A DNA stretch of 42,662 nucleotides from Nitrospirota bacterium (GTDB lineage: Bacteria > Nitrospirota > Nitrospiria > Nitrospirales > Nitrospiraceae). Position numbers and translations under genes: made by a program. Positions 8,464 to 16,521 of the stretch are shown piece by piece. Under the pieces are notes generated by a model. That model was not told where the DNA came from. It saw only the letters and a program-made list of their open reading frames with translations, and made no database searches. The DNA is taken from positions 1-42,662 of the forward strand of contig JAUSMA010000040.1 of assembly GCA_030645475.1 (NCBI GenBank), in the 5' to 3' direction. How positions within the stretch are numbered: position 1 is the first letter of the stretch; every line of letters starts with the position of its first letter.

Positions 8464-9495
8464 TCACTCTCCCAACAGGCGGGCCACGATTTCGCCGGCC
8501 TGTTCGGTCATGGCGGTGGAGATACCCAGATGGGTGACGGCCCGAAACTTTGTGCCACCGACCGAATTGATCAAGAGCTCTTCCTCTTTCAATGCGGCGA
8601 CGATCGCAGGGGGCGTGAGGCGGTGGCCGATGACCTCGAACATGACGATATTCGTCTCGACATCCTGAGGGTTGACCTTGACCGTCGGAATCCGTTGCAG
8701 TCGTCGAGCTAATTGCTTGGCGTGAACATGGTCCGTTTTCAACCGTGCGACATGGTGCTCCAGCGCATAGATACCTGCAGCGGCCAGGATACCGGACTGC
8801 CGCATCGCACCGCCATACATCCGGCGCAGCCGTTTCGCCCGTTCGAAGAGGGCGAGATCGTTCATCATGAGCAGTGAGCCGGCCGGCGCACCCAAGCCTT
8901 TCGAGAGACAGACCGACAGGGTATCAAAGTGCTGGGCATAGGAGGCTGGTGGCAGGGTGGTGGCCGCGATGGCGTTGAACAACCGTGCACCATCCAAATG
9001 CATCGGGATGCCATGGGTAGCCGCCACAGCGCGAATACGTTCAATCGTCGCCAGCGGGTAAATCGTTCCGCCGCCGCTGTTATGGGTGTTTTCCAGGCAG
9101 ATCAGCCCTGTTTGAATGGTATGCGGGTCTATGGGGCGGATGGCCGCCTCAACCTGCTCCGCTGAGATGAGACCTCGAGTTCCCGCGACCCAATGGAGTT
9201 GGACGCCTGCTAGCGCTCCGGCGGCGCCCTGCTCGTAACGGACGATATGTGCGGTCTGCTCCACGATGACTTCTTGGCCCGGTTGCGTGTGGAGGCGAAT
9301 GGCGAGTTGATTGCCCATGGTGCCGGACGGCACGAAGAGCGCGGCCTTTTTTCCGAACATCGCGGCTGCCATGTCCTGGAGGCGATTGACGGTGGGATCT
9401 TCTCCGTAGACGTCGTCTCCTACCTCTGCAGCGGCCATGGCTTTTCGCATGGCGTCGGTGGGTTTGGTGACGGTATCGCTGCGCAGGTCAATCAT
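8464..9495 (-). CDS. ltaE: Low-specificity L-threonine aldolase
   Basis: A 343-residue fold-type I PLP enzyme that cleaves L-threonine/allo-threonine to glycine and acetaldehyde. The characteristic N-terminus [12 protein letters not shown] is present. The PLP lysine is K199 in [11 protein letters not shown], the cofactor-binding aspartate is in HLDGAR (about 166-171), and ENTHNSGGG precedes it. The frame is open to 9576, but family homology begins at the ATG at 9495. It is divergent from the MFS gene, with roughly 100 nt between the starts. The gene symbol is given by family; substrate stereochemistry is not proven. Confidence 0.93.
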   Translation of the reverse strand: MIDLRSDTVTKPTDAMRKAMAAAEVGDDVYGEDPTVNRLQDMAAAMFGKKAALFVPSGTMGNQLAIRLHTQPGQEVIVEQTAHIVRYEQGAAGALAGVQLHWVAGTRGLISAEQVEAAIRPIDPHTIQTGLICLENTHNSGGGTIYPLATIERIRAVAATHGIPMHLDGARLFNAIAATTLPPASYAQHFDTLSVCLSKGLGAPAGSLLMMNDLALFERAKRLRRMYGGAMRQSGILAAAGIYALEHHVARLKTDHVHAKQLARRLQRIPTVKVNPQDVETNIVMFEVIGHRLTPPAIVAALKEEELLINSVGGTKFRAVTHLGISTAMTEQAGEIVARLLGE

Positions 9496-9593
9496 TCGAT
9501 GTCCGTATGTGTGTCGTAAGATTGTGAGCCGCGCGCATTCTAGCAAATTTTCTCCTTGCGCGGGAGAGGTTGTCACGGCAGGATGCCGGTCCT

Positions 9594-10883
9594 ATGGCGT
9601 GGCTTCGAAAGGTGCTCCCCTCGGTGACCGATGCAGAACCGGACGAAGCCGTCCCGGTAGGCTGGGCATTCCTCTATTTCTTCTGCCTCCTCTGCGGGTA
9701 CTACATCCTGCGGCCTGTACGCGATGAGATGGCGATCCAGGGTGGTGTGCAGCATCTGCCGTGGATGATGACCGCCACCTTCGTCACTCTCCTATTGGTG
9801 ACGCCTCTGTTCGGATGGCTCTCCGCCCGTGTCCCGCGATATCGGTTGTTGCTGACGGTGTACGCATTTTTCGGCCTCAACTTGATCCTGTTTTTTGTGG
9901 CGATGACGAGCCACCTCTCTCCCCAGTGGGCCGCCCGCACATTCTTCGTCTGGTTGTCCGTCTTCAATCTGTTTGTCGTGTCGGTGTTCTGGAGTTTCAT
10001 GGCCGATCTGTTTACGCCGATGCAGGGCGTCAGGCTGTTCGGCGTGATCGCTGCCGGCGGCAGTATCGGTGCGATGGTCGGTCCGCTACTCACGACCGGA
10101 CTCACCTATGTCGTCCCGGTTCCCGCATTACTGCTCATCTCGGTAGGATTTCTAGTGGCCTGCGGGTTCTGTATCTATCGGCTGGATCGATGGGCGATGG
10201 CGCGACCTTCGGGTCAGATCAGTCGGCAGGGTGAACCGATTGGCGGGAGTATCTGGGCGGGGGTCCGGTTGGCGCTCTCGTCGCCCTATCTTCTGGGCAT
10301 CTGTCTCTATCTGTTTTTCCTGACGACGACCGCGACGTTCTTGTATCTGGAGCAAATGCGGCTGGTGAGTGAGCAGATTCCCTCCCCGCAAGGGCGCACT
10401 CGCTTGTTTGCGCTCATCGATTTGGTTGTGAACGTGCTGACGTTCCTCGTTCAGATGACCGTCACGAGCCGTATGATCAGTCGATTTGGGTTGGTATCGG
10501 CGCTTGTTGTGCTTCCCGTTGCGAGCGCCCTGGGGTTTAGTCTGATTGCCGTCACGCCGTTCCTCGTCACCTTTGTGCTCTTTACGATCGTGCGGCGAGT
10601 GGGGGAATATGCCATCGCCAAGCCCGCACGCGAGGTGCTGTTTACCGTGGTGAGTCGGGAGGAGAAGTATAAGGCCAAGAACTTTATCGATACCGCGGTC
10701 TCGCGCGGAGGCGATGCGACGACGGGGTGGATGGTGAGCGGGGTGAAAGCTTTGGGTGTCACGGCGGGGCAGATAGCTTGGGTTCTGGTCCCTCTGGCTC
10801 TGTTCTGGGGATGGGTCGGCTGGCGCGTCGCCCGTGAAGAAGAGCGGCTAAGACTTCTGAAGATCTCGGGCGGTTCAGCGTAG
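9594..10883 (+). CDS. MFS-type membrane transporter (nucleotide-exchanger-like)
   Basis: A protein of about 430 residues with some 11-12 hydrophobic segments and short charged loops, including the inter-helix SARVPRY loop typical of MFS carriers. The N-terminal YYILRPVRDEM segment resembles a group often annotated as MFS or ATP/ADP-exchange (TlcC-like) proteins; the substrate is not recognisable. It sits in the inner membrane. A TTG at 9570 with GGGAGAGG just upstream would add eight residues; the ATG at 9594 is equally plausible. The stop is TAG, relevant to the in-frame TAGs discussed elsewhere. Confidence 0.8.
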   Translation: MAWLRKVLPSVTDAEPDEAVPVGWAFLYFFCLLCGYYILRPVRDEMAIQGGVQHLPWMMTATFVTLLLVTPLFGWLSARVPRYRLLLTVYAFFGLNLILFFVAMTSHLSPQWAARTFFVWLSVFNLFVVSVFWSFMADLFTPMQGVRLFGVIAAGGSIGAMVGPLLTTGLTYVVPVPALLLISVGFLVACGFCIYRLDRWAMARPSGQISRQGEPIGGSIWAGVRLALSSPYLLGICLYLFFLTTTATFLYLEQMRLVSEQIPSPQGRTRLFALIDLVVNVLTFLVQMTVTSRMISRFGLVSALVVLPVASALGFSLIAVTPFLVTFVLFTIVRRVGEYAIAKPAREVLFTVVSREEKYKAKNFIDTAVSRGGDATTGWMVSGVKALGVTAGQIAWVLVPLALFWGWVGWRVAREEERLRLLKISGGSA

Positions 10884-10889
10884 TCCTGT

Positions 10890-10918
10890 TTACTGTCAGA
10901 AAAAACGCATGTTATAGT
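10890..10918 (+). promoter_or_regulatory. Possible sigma70-type promoter for the ProA-like gene
   Basis: TTACTG at 10890 and TATAGT at 10913 are separated by 17 nt, about 60 nt before the ATG at 10981. The -10 box is good and the -35 weak. The call rests on motif resemblance only. Confidence 0.35.
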
Positions 10919-10980
10919 CTCCCGTTCGTTCGACCGCATGGATCGTGTTGGGTCACGTTTTACGTCTCACGAGGTTCAAA

Positions 10981-12345
10981 ATGCCAGAAGTTCCAGTTAA
11001 GCTTTATATAGATAAGATATTGAAAGAATGTCGCAATGCTGTTCGTTCGCTTGCGCTGCTCTCTGGCCCTGTGAAAGAGAAGGCGCTACGGGCAATGGCG
11101 GATCGATTGGCGGCTGACGAAGACATCATTCTGGCGGCAAACGAAAAAGATGTGGATGCGGTCGGGAAGTCATTTGAAGCCGACGTCATGAAAGATCGGA
11201 TGAAAGCGGCTGTCGCCCGCTTGCGTATGACGACGGACGATATCAAAGAAATGGTTGAGCGTCTCCGCATGATTGCGGACCTGCCGGACCCGGTCGGTGC
11301 CGTGACGTCTCGCTGGGAACGACCGGACGGACTACAAGTCAGCCGTGTGCGCGTCCCGATTGGGGTGATCGGTGTCATCTCAGAACTGAGCCCGCTCATT
11401 ACGGTGGAGTCGATTGCGCTCTGTTTCAAATCGGGCAATCTCTGTGTATTTCGTGGCGCGCCGGAATGGGGTCTGACGCAACAGGCGATCGGGACGGGAC
11501 TGCGCGAAGCTGCGGAAGCGAACGGGGTGCCGGCCGGCGCATGGATCATCATCGACCGTCCTGAAAAAGAGGTGGCGGTCGAGCTGATCCGGTCCGGCAA
11601 GAGTCTCGATGCGATTATCCCGCGTGGCGGAGCCGGCCTCCGCAAAGCCGTGGTCGAACAGGCCAAGATGCCGGTGCTTTGCAACGATGGCGGGCTCACG
11701 TATATGTACGTGGATGCCGACACCGATATGCCGATGGCGCAGAACGTGGCGATTAGTTCCAAAGTGCAGAAGGCGATTGCGTCGAACTCGATGGACACGC
11801 TGCTGGTGCAACAGGTCATCGGGCGACAGTTTTTGCCTCCACTGATCAACCGCATGCTCGAAGAGTTCAAGGTCGAGGTCCGAGCCTGTCCCAAGACGAT
11901 GGCCTTGATGGGGCAAATGGCGATGACCGGACATGCCTCCATCATCCCGGCCAAGGAGGAAGATTGGCAGACCCAATTCCAGGGGCCTGTTCTGGCGGTC
12001 AAAATGGTGGCGAACCTGGATGAGGCTTTGGCGCATATCGTGGCGCATGGCCCCTGTCTCACTGCCGTGATCGCGACGACGAGTTATGAGTCGGCCATGC
12101 GGTTCACGCGCGAAGTGGATGCCAGCGCCGTCTTCGTGAATGCGTCGTCCCGGCTCAATGCCGGCGACAGCTACGGGATGGGCGCCGATATCGGGCTCAG
12201 TGGCTCGCGTCTCCATGCCAAGGGGCCGATTGGGCTTGAGCAATTGACGTGCGAAAAGTATGTGTCGTTCGGCTCAGGTCAGTTGCGTTTCCCACACCCG
12301 GTGCCGGAGACGTATTTTGACGCCATCATGCTCAAAAGGCCGTAG
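10981..12345 (+). CDS. ProA-family protein (gamma-glutamyl phosphate reductase-like) with Cys-to-Ser active site
   Basis: A 454-residue member of the ProA branch of the aldehyde dehydrogenase superfamily. ProA reduces gamma-glutamyl phosphate to glutamate-5-semialdehyde in proline synthesis. Family landmarks are conserved: IPRGGAGLRK, the SSKVQKA...S-N-S-M-D-T-LL block, VNASSR and LHAKGPIGLEQLT. In E. coli ProA the block reads K-T-Q-R-P-S-T-C-N, where Cys is the acyl-forming nucleophile; here the aligned residue is Ser268 (TCG at 11782-11784). Cys234 is nearby but not in the same place. Neither proB nor other proline genes adjoin. The protein may be a catalytically altered paralogue, so no gene symbol is given. 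The ATG at 10981 has GAGGTT upstream. The TAG stop is followed at once by repeat family A. Confidence 0.9.
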   Translation: MPEVPVKLYIDKILKECRNAVRSLALLSGPVKEKALRAMADRLAADEDIILAANEKDVDAVGKSFEADVMKDRMKAAVARLRMTTDDIKEMVERLRMIADLPDPVGAVTSRWERPDGLQVSRVRVPIGVIGVISELSPLITVESIALCFKSGNLCVFRGAPEWGLTQQAIGTGLREAAEANGVPAGAWIIIDRPEKEVAVELIRSGKSLDAIIPRGGAGLRKAVVEQAKMPVLCNDGGLTYMYVDADTDMPMAQNVAISSKVQKAIASNSMDTLLVQQVIGRQFLPPLINRMLEEFKVEVRACPKTMALMGQMAMTGHASIIPAKEEDWQTQFQGPVLAVKMVANLDEALAHIVAHGPCLTAVIATTSYESAMRFTREVDASAVFVNASSRLNAGDSYGMGADIGLSGSRLHAKGPIGLEQLTCEKYVSFGSGQLRFPHPVPETYFDAIMLKRP

Positions 12346-12462
12346 GCGTCTGCTGAACAGGCTCCCCAGCTTCGTTCTCGGCTCATCGAAATCCTCAACG
12401 TACCCCAAGGGTACGCCTCCGGTTTCGACTCACCTGCGGCCTCGTGGGAAAACCTGTTGAGC
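12346..12462. repeat. Family A palindromic repeat, copy 2
   Basis: About 117 bp starting right after the TAG stop of the ProA-like gene. The ends are inverted (GCTGAACAGG near 12352; CCTGTTGAGC at 12453-12462). The central hairpin is CGTACCC, CAA, GGGTACG (12399-12415), identical in stem to copy 1. It carries the AGCTTCGTTCTCG box found in copies 1 and 3. Confidence 0.8.
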
Positions 12463-12483
12463 TGGCGGGCCGAGGCTGCATTC

Positions 12484-13668
12484 ATGACCAACGACTCACG
12501 GTTGCCATCGCTCCATTCACATCTGGCTTGGTGGGGTCTCCGGCAGTTCACGTCGGACGAGGCCTATTTCCAGTGGCAGCGGGAAACGCTCTCTTTCGAA
12601 GACCTCACAACATTACATCGGCAGGTGGAGCAGAAGCGTCGCGGTTCTGCTGCTGACGAGATCGCATTCTACGATGTCACGGCCCATCCGAATATCCTGC
12701 CGATTCTGTATAGTCAACGGTACGACTATTATCTTGCCATCGGCCTTCGGGTCGCGGATCGCATCGGTGTGGCCCGATCCATATTGGATGTGGGCTGTGG
12801 GGTCGGCATCCTCACGACGTTCTATGCGGAGCAGTACCCTGATAAGACCTTCGTCGGAATCGATCGCTCGCCTGTTTCGATTGTACGCGCGCAAGAACGA
12901 GCTCAGGCGCTGGGCCTGACCAATGTGCGGTTTGACTGTCTCGATTTCGAGCACCTCGCGTCCAATCCCTCTTATGATCTAATCCTTGCCACGCATGCCC
13001 TGGTGCAAGCTGAACAGGACCCTGGTCTTCCCAGTTGTAGTTGGAACACCTTCGAGCGTGTCAGAGAGAGTCAGCAGCAAGCAGACTTTGAGCGGCGAAC
13101 GGGGATCGGCATCAGGCTCGATCGCCTGAGTAACCTGCTTTCTTCCGAGGGGCGTGTGATCCTATTTGAGAAAACCCGTCAGTTGGCACGACGAGTCCCG
13201 TTGCAACGGGCTGTGGCTGCACGAGGGTTTGATCTAATCGAGCAGCCGGAATTAATTCGCTACCGGCTCGTCGAAGAAGTTGCCGACGATGGCCCCCTGT
13301 ATCTGTTGGGGAGGGGAATATCGCATCCCCTTCATTGGGATGAATCACCAGAGCCAGACGAAGGTTGTCCGTTCGATCGAACGAAGCTGGAACCAGGTTC
13401 AGTCGATCCTGGCGCGCCGCTCTATGAGAACCATTGGCCTTCTGCACAGATCGTCTGGGAACAATTGCGCGACAAGAAGGTTCTTCACGAGACGACGAGG
13501 CAGGAGCCGGATGGACGTCAACTGCATGTCGAGCTTGGGCAGGCAGCGGAGGGAATCTATCTCTATTGTGCCAACACCTTGGATCAACGCCAGTTGGTGC
13601 TTGTTGAGCCAACCAGCAGGGCCATGCTGGAGTCGTACTATCGAGAGATTGCCAGCGGCGAGCCCTAG
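12484..13668 (+). CDS. Class I SAM-dependent methyltransferase, two-part
   Basis: A 394-residue protein. The SAM-binding motif I is ILDVGCGVGIL (about 100-110), followed by the acidic motif II (VGIDRS) and FDCLDFEHL, a complete Rossmann methyltransferase core at about 90-210. The C-terminal 170 residues are beta-rich and not recognised. The target is unknown. The frame opens with a TTG at 12457 inside the repeat, but the ATG at 12484 is a better start because the upstream part is repeat sequence. Its TAG stop is followed directly by a partial family A repeat. Confidence 0.8.
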   Translation: MTNDSRLPSLHSHLAWWGLRQFTSDEAYFQWQRETLSFEDLTTLHRQVEQKRRGSAADEIAFYDVTAHPNILPILYSQRYDYYLAIGLRVADRIGVARSILDVGCGVGILTTFYAEQYPDKTFVGIDRSPVSIVRAQERAQALGLTNVRFDCLDFEHLASNPSYDLILATHALVQAEQDPGLPSCSWNTFERVRESQQQADFERRTGIGIRLDRLSNLLSSEGRVILFEKTRQLARRVPLQRAVAARGFDLIEQPELIRYRLVEEVADDGPLYLLGRGISHPLHWDESPEPDEGCPFDRTKLEPGSVDPGAPLYENHWPSAQIVWEQLRDKKVLHETTRQEPDGRQLHVELGQAAEGIYLYCANTLDQRQLVLVEPTSRAMLESYYREIASGEP

Positions 13669-13705
13669 CGGATGCTGAAAAAGTCCGCCAGCGGCGTTCT
13701 CACCT
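13669..13705. repeat. Family A repeat, partial copy 3
   Basis: This begins directly after the TAG stop of the methyltransferase and matches one arm of copy 1 (GGATGCTGAAAAAGTCCGCC, then GCGTTCTC). The central hairpin and the other arm are missing or diverged. Confidence 0.7.
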
Positions 13706-13751
13706 CGAAAGCATCCTCTGGAATGTTCGCATGAGAGTGAGCCAGAGTCGT

Positions 13752-14012
13752 TCAGGATAGAGGGACCGGTGTCCGAATGCTATGCTTGATGGCGAGCACG
13801 ATGAGATTGTTGTCCCGAATTGCGTAGATAATCCGATAGTCGCCATCGCGGACTCGATAGAGATGGTCCTCGCCTTCGAGCGTTGTGACGCCTGGGGGGC
13901 GCGGATGATTCCTGATGGCATTGAGCCATTTCACGAGGGCCTTCCGAAGCGGCTTCTCAACGGCTCTGAGTTGTTGTTCGGCTGGTGGGGCAAGGAGAAT
14001 GGTGGAGATCAT
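13752..14012 (-). CDS. RelE/ParE-family toxin
   Basis: An 86-residue protein with the RelE/ParE fold pattern: an N-terminal strand, two helices rich in Ala/Lys, then LEGEDHLYRVRDGDYRIIYAI, the core strands with the conserved Arg and Tyr of this superfamily. RelE toxins cleave mRNA on the ribosome; ParE toxins poison gyrase; which applies is not clear. It is 9 nt downstream of the antitoxin gene, in the usual antitoxin-first order. Confidence 0.85.
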   Translation of the reverse strand: MISTILLAPPAEQQLRAVEKPLRKALVKWLNAIRNHPRPPGVTTLEGEDHLYRVRDGDYRIIYAIRDNNLIVLAIKHSIRTPVPLS

Positions 14013-14021
14013 CGGAAAATA

Positions 14022-14276
14022 TCAGAGCCCCAATTCTTTCAGAATCGCATCGAGCGACTGAGCGCCTTTCTTGTTGGCCTGGGCTAACGCGGCTCGGGCA
14101 TCGACAAGATCGATACGGTTTTCGAGCGCCTCCAGGAGTCGCAGATCCTCGATGGGCACGACCGCGGCGACCGCTCGGCCGCGTCGGCGCAACAGCACAC
14201 GTTCGCTGCTGAATGCGGCACGGTTGATCGCATCGGCAAACGCCTCACGCTCTTTATTGCCCTCTGGATTACCCAT
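14022..14276 (-). CDS. Phd/YefM-type antitoxin
   Basis: An 84-residue protein with the Phd/YefM N-terminal pattern (a nucleotide-box helix, then RVLLRRRGRAVAAVVPIEDLRLLE) and a charged C-terminal tail expected to wrap the toxin. Such antitoxins bind DNA through the N-terminus and repress their own operon. The ATG at 14276 has AGGAGG 6 nt upstream; a GTG directly before it is an alternative. No palindromic operator could be assigned with confidence. Confidence 0.82.
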   Translation of the reverse strand: MGNPEGNKEREAFADAINRAAFSSERVLLRRRGRAVAAVVPIEDLRLLEALENRIDLVDARAALAQANKKGAQSLDAILKELGL

Positions 14277-14479
14277 CACGCTCCTCCTGATGCATCCTGC
14301 TGTCGGATGGACAGACTCTTCGAATGATGCAAGCTGTACAGGGGGCAGGAAGCGAAGTCAACCGACGAGAGCCGGTCGCCGGCCCTATTCCATTTTTTTT
14401 GTAATTGGGGTATGAAGTGGGGGGTGGCGATTGCATCGCGGTCCCACATGACTCATTCACATATCAGAGGAGAGACTCC

Positions 14480-14575
14480 ATGGCTAAGGGCATGACACAG
14501 AAGAAAAATACCAAGAAGAAACCTGCCACGACGGTGAAGGAAAAGCGCGCCGCCAAGGTTGCCAAGAAGAAGTAA
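14480..14575 (+). CDS. 31-residue lysine-rich small protein
   Basis: A short open frame of 31 codons from ATG to TAA. The product begins MAKGMTQKKN and is about 40% lysine, ending KVAKKK; it has no hydrophobic segment. GAGGAG lies 7-8 nt before the ATG, and a 7-bp inverted repeat follows the stop. Very short Lys-rich proteins of this type occur widely next to no fixed partner; nucleic-acid binding is plausible from charge alone. Supported by start signal and composition, not by a known domain. Confidence 0.65.
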   Translation: MAKGMTQKKNTKKKPATTVKEKRAAKVAKKK

Positions 14576-14587
14576 GACCGTCTGCGT

Positions 14588-14606
14588 TTCGGCCGTCCTG
14601 GCCGAA
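14588..14606 (+). terminator. Possible hairpin after the Lys-rich small gene
   Basis: TTCGGCC, a 5-nt loop, GGCCGAA, 12 nt after the TAA of the 31-codon gene. There is no following T run, so it would be a weak or non-canonical terminator. Confidence 0.35.
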
Positions 14607-14950
14607 GCCACACCCGCTGCGTCCATCGGCGTGCGTTAGCTGCATGCCGCGCACGTCGATGGTTGCGCGCTGGGGCCGTTGCTGTCCAGCCTGTGCCTCG
14701 CATGTGTTGCCGTGATCGCGTTCGCTCACCCCATCGGCTTGCCGTACCGATCATCGCACGCTGGTCATCATTCCTTCTGTGCAGAATCCTGTCTTCAAGT
14801 CCGCACCAGGCGAGGCGTCAGCTGTCATGAAGATTATGTCGAGGACTTTCGCCGTCTGAATAGAGGAGGCGGTCGTGCCCGATGAGTGGGTATAGAGGGG
14901 TGACTATTGGGCCGAATGTTCTGGGAGGTCTGTGCGAGTCGATGCCCCGA
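14607..14950. other. Gene-free stretch
   Basis: No open frame here shows a start signal or family resemblance, on either strand. Short frames that cross it are GC-rich shadows. No repeat seen. Confidence 0.5.
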
Positions 14951-15127
14951 TTACTTTTTCCGGTAGACGTTCAGTCCGACTTTTTCTTCGCGGTCCTGAA
15001 TGGTCACATTTCCCTCTGTTGAGGCAATGATAATCGTCTTCCCCGAAGCCGAGGGCCCGAACTCTTTGGATAGGTCGACTTTGATGGTCAATATGGTCCC
15101 TGCAATGGTCATCTCAACGTTTTTCAT
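14951..15127 (-). CDS. 58-residue conserved small protein
   Basis: An open frame of 58 codons, ATG to TAA. The product starts MKNVEMTIAG and contains the segments LTIKVDLSKEFGPS, SGKTIIIASTEGN and GLNVYRKK. I recall this pattern from small conserved proteins in Nitrospira and Geobacter-like genomes, but no function is known. It is predicted to be nearly all beta strand. AAAGG lies 8-9 nt before the ATG. It is followed on the same strand by nothing close; the SUI1 gene is 122 nt upstream. Confidence 0.75.
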   Translation of the reverse strand: MKNVEMTIAGTILTIKVDLSKEFGPSASGKTIIIASTEGNVTIQDREEKVGLNVYRKK

Positions 15128-15249
15128 GCGGTGGCCTTTCAGTGATGGATGAAGCGTGAGTACGCGCTGTCAGAATAATGGTGCATCCTGTACCGTGGAC
15201 GGGGGAGGAAGTCAATCCTGACGCGCCGCAGGCAGTTCTCGTCCGACGT

Positions 15250-15645
15250 TCATCCTCCCGCAAACACCGGTCGAAATCCGGCATTGGTTAAGATGCGGAA
15301 GACGGTGTCCCGTTGATCCCCCTGCACTTCGATCCGGCCCTCCTTCACCGTGCCTCCGGCGCCACAGGCTTTCTGCATGTCTTTCGCAAGGGTCTCTTTC
15401 TCGGCCAGACTGATGCCGGTGAAGCCGGTGACGACCGTCACGGTCTTCCCGCCTCGGTGCGCGGTTTGGCGAATGATATCCACCCGCCCACGGCTTTTTT
15501 TCGTTGAGGGCCGCGCTGCGTCGCTTGTTGTGACAGAGGTCTTGCCTTCTGGAGCCAGAGGGAGGTTCATGCTCTTTAGGGTTGCAAACGGACTCTTCCA
15601 GAGGATGGGCTCACCACTGGTAGGCACGCGTTTCTTGTCTTTCAT
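15250..15645 (-). CDS. SUI1/YciH-family translation initiation factor
   Basis: A 131-residue protein. The N-terminal half is Lys/Ser/Thr-rich and probably disordered. The C-terminal half is a SUI1 (eIF1) domain: VTVVTGFTGI, then GAGGTVKEGRIEVQGDQRD and the last helix with a Phe-Arg-Pro end. Bacterial YciH proteins are thought to influence start-site or initiator fidelity on the 30S subunit. The gene starts at ATG 15645, 13 nt after the YaeQ stop, so both may share a transcript. Confidence 0.9.
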   Translation of the reverse strand: MKDKKRVPTSGEPILWKSPFATLKSMNLPLAPEGKTSVTTSDAARPSTKKSRGRVDIIRQTAHRGGKTVTVVTGFTGISLAEKETLAKDMQKACGAGGTVKEGRIEVQGDQRDTVFRILTNAGFRPVFAGG

Positions 15646-15658
15646 CGCGACACCCGCA

Positions 15659-16219
15659 TTATCGTCCAGATGGAGTGGCCGGCTGTTTTAACAGGGTCAA
15701 TTCCAGTTGCACAGTATGCTCTCCATTCGCCATCCAGATCTGCCCTTCTTGAATGGTGCATTGCAGTTGCATGCTGGGCATGGCTAGTTGAGCTAAGGCT
15801 CGGCTCCCGTCGAGCGGAAGATTCATCACGGTCAGATTCGTCAACCGCTCAAGTGTGGCCAGATTTTTCTCCCACCATTGATCGGCGCCACGACCGCCAT
15901 AGGTATAGAGGTAGACCTGTTTTGCGCGGCCGCAAGCCTGGCGAATGGATTTTTCATCCGGCTGGCCCACTTCAATCCAGAGGTCGATGGCGCCAGTCAA
16001 ATCCTTGAGCCAGAGTGCTGGCTCCTCTTCGGTGCTCACCCCCCGGCCAAACGACAAGGCCTCATGCCCATGGAGGACAAAGGCGAGCAGGCGTACCATC
16101 ATGCGCTCGTCGGTTTCGGATGGATGGCGCGCCAGGGTCAGCGAATGGTCCTCATAGTACTGGCGGTCCATATCGGAGATCTGCAGCGTTGCCTTGTAGA
16201 TGGTCGCGTTCGAGGCCAT
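15659..16219 (-). CDS. yaeQ: YaeQ-family protein
   Basis: A 186-residue protein matching the YaeQ family over its full length: MASNATIYKATLQISDMDR at the start, then ETDERMMVRLLAFVLH, DLWIEVGQPDEKSI and a run of strands at the end. YaeQ has a PD-(D/E)XK nuclease-like fold; the E-x-x-x-D/E-x-K-like residues in DLWIEVGQPDEK fit that, but no activity is established. The open frame extends to 16282; the ATG at 16219 is chosen because family homology begins there. Confidence 0.93.
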   Translation of the reverse strand: MASNATIYKATLQISDMDRQYYEDHSLTLARHPSETDERMMVRLLAFVLHGHEALSFGRGVSTEEEPALWLKDLTGAIDLWIEVGQPDEKSIRQACGRAKQVYLYTYGGRGADQWWEKNLATLERLTNLTVMNLPLDGSRALAQLAMPSMQLQCTIQEGQIWMANGEHTVQLELTLLKQPATPSGR

Positions 16220-16278
16220 GGAGTGGTGGATCCTGTGTCTGTTGAATGATGCAAGTCGACGGAGTCGGCAGCAGTCGT

Positions 16279-16512
16279 TCACATATCTTTATACGCGATA
16301 TACCAGCCTTCAACCCGTTCCCGTGCCCAGGGCGTTTTTCGGAGAAAGGTGAGGCTGGATTTCACGCTAGGGTCGTGGAGGAAACAGCGGATCGGGACGC
16401 GTTTTCCCATCTCGGCCCAGCCATACTTCTCGACCAATTCCGTAATGATGGTTTCTAGCGTGATCCCGTGCAAGGGATCGCGAGGATGAGTAATAGGGGG
16501 TGGCTGGCTCAT
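16279..16512 (-). CDS. VF530 (DUF2132) family small DNA-binding-like protein
   Basis: A 77-residue protein with the family's [20 protein letters not shown] start, then [24 protein letters not shown] structure in this family resembles DNA-binding proteins; the function is unproven. It begins 9 nt after the YchF stop on the same strand, suggesting that the two are transcribed together. Confidence 0.88.
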   Translation of the reverse strand: MSQPPPITHPRDPLHGITLETIITELVEKYGWAEMGKRVPIRCFLHDPSVKSSLTFLRKTPWARERVEGWYIAYKDM

Positions 16513-16521
16513 GGGCGAAGG

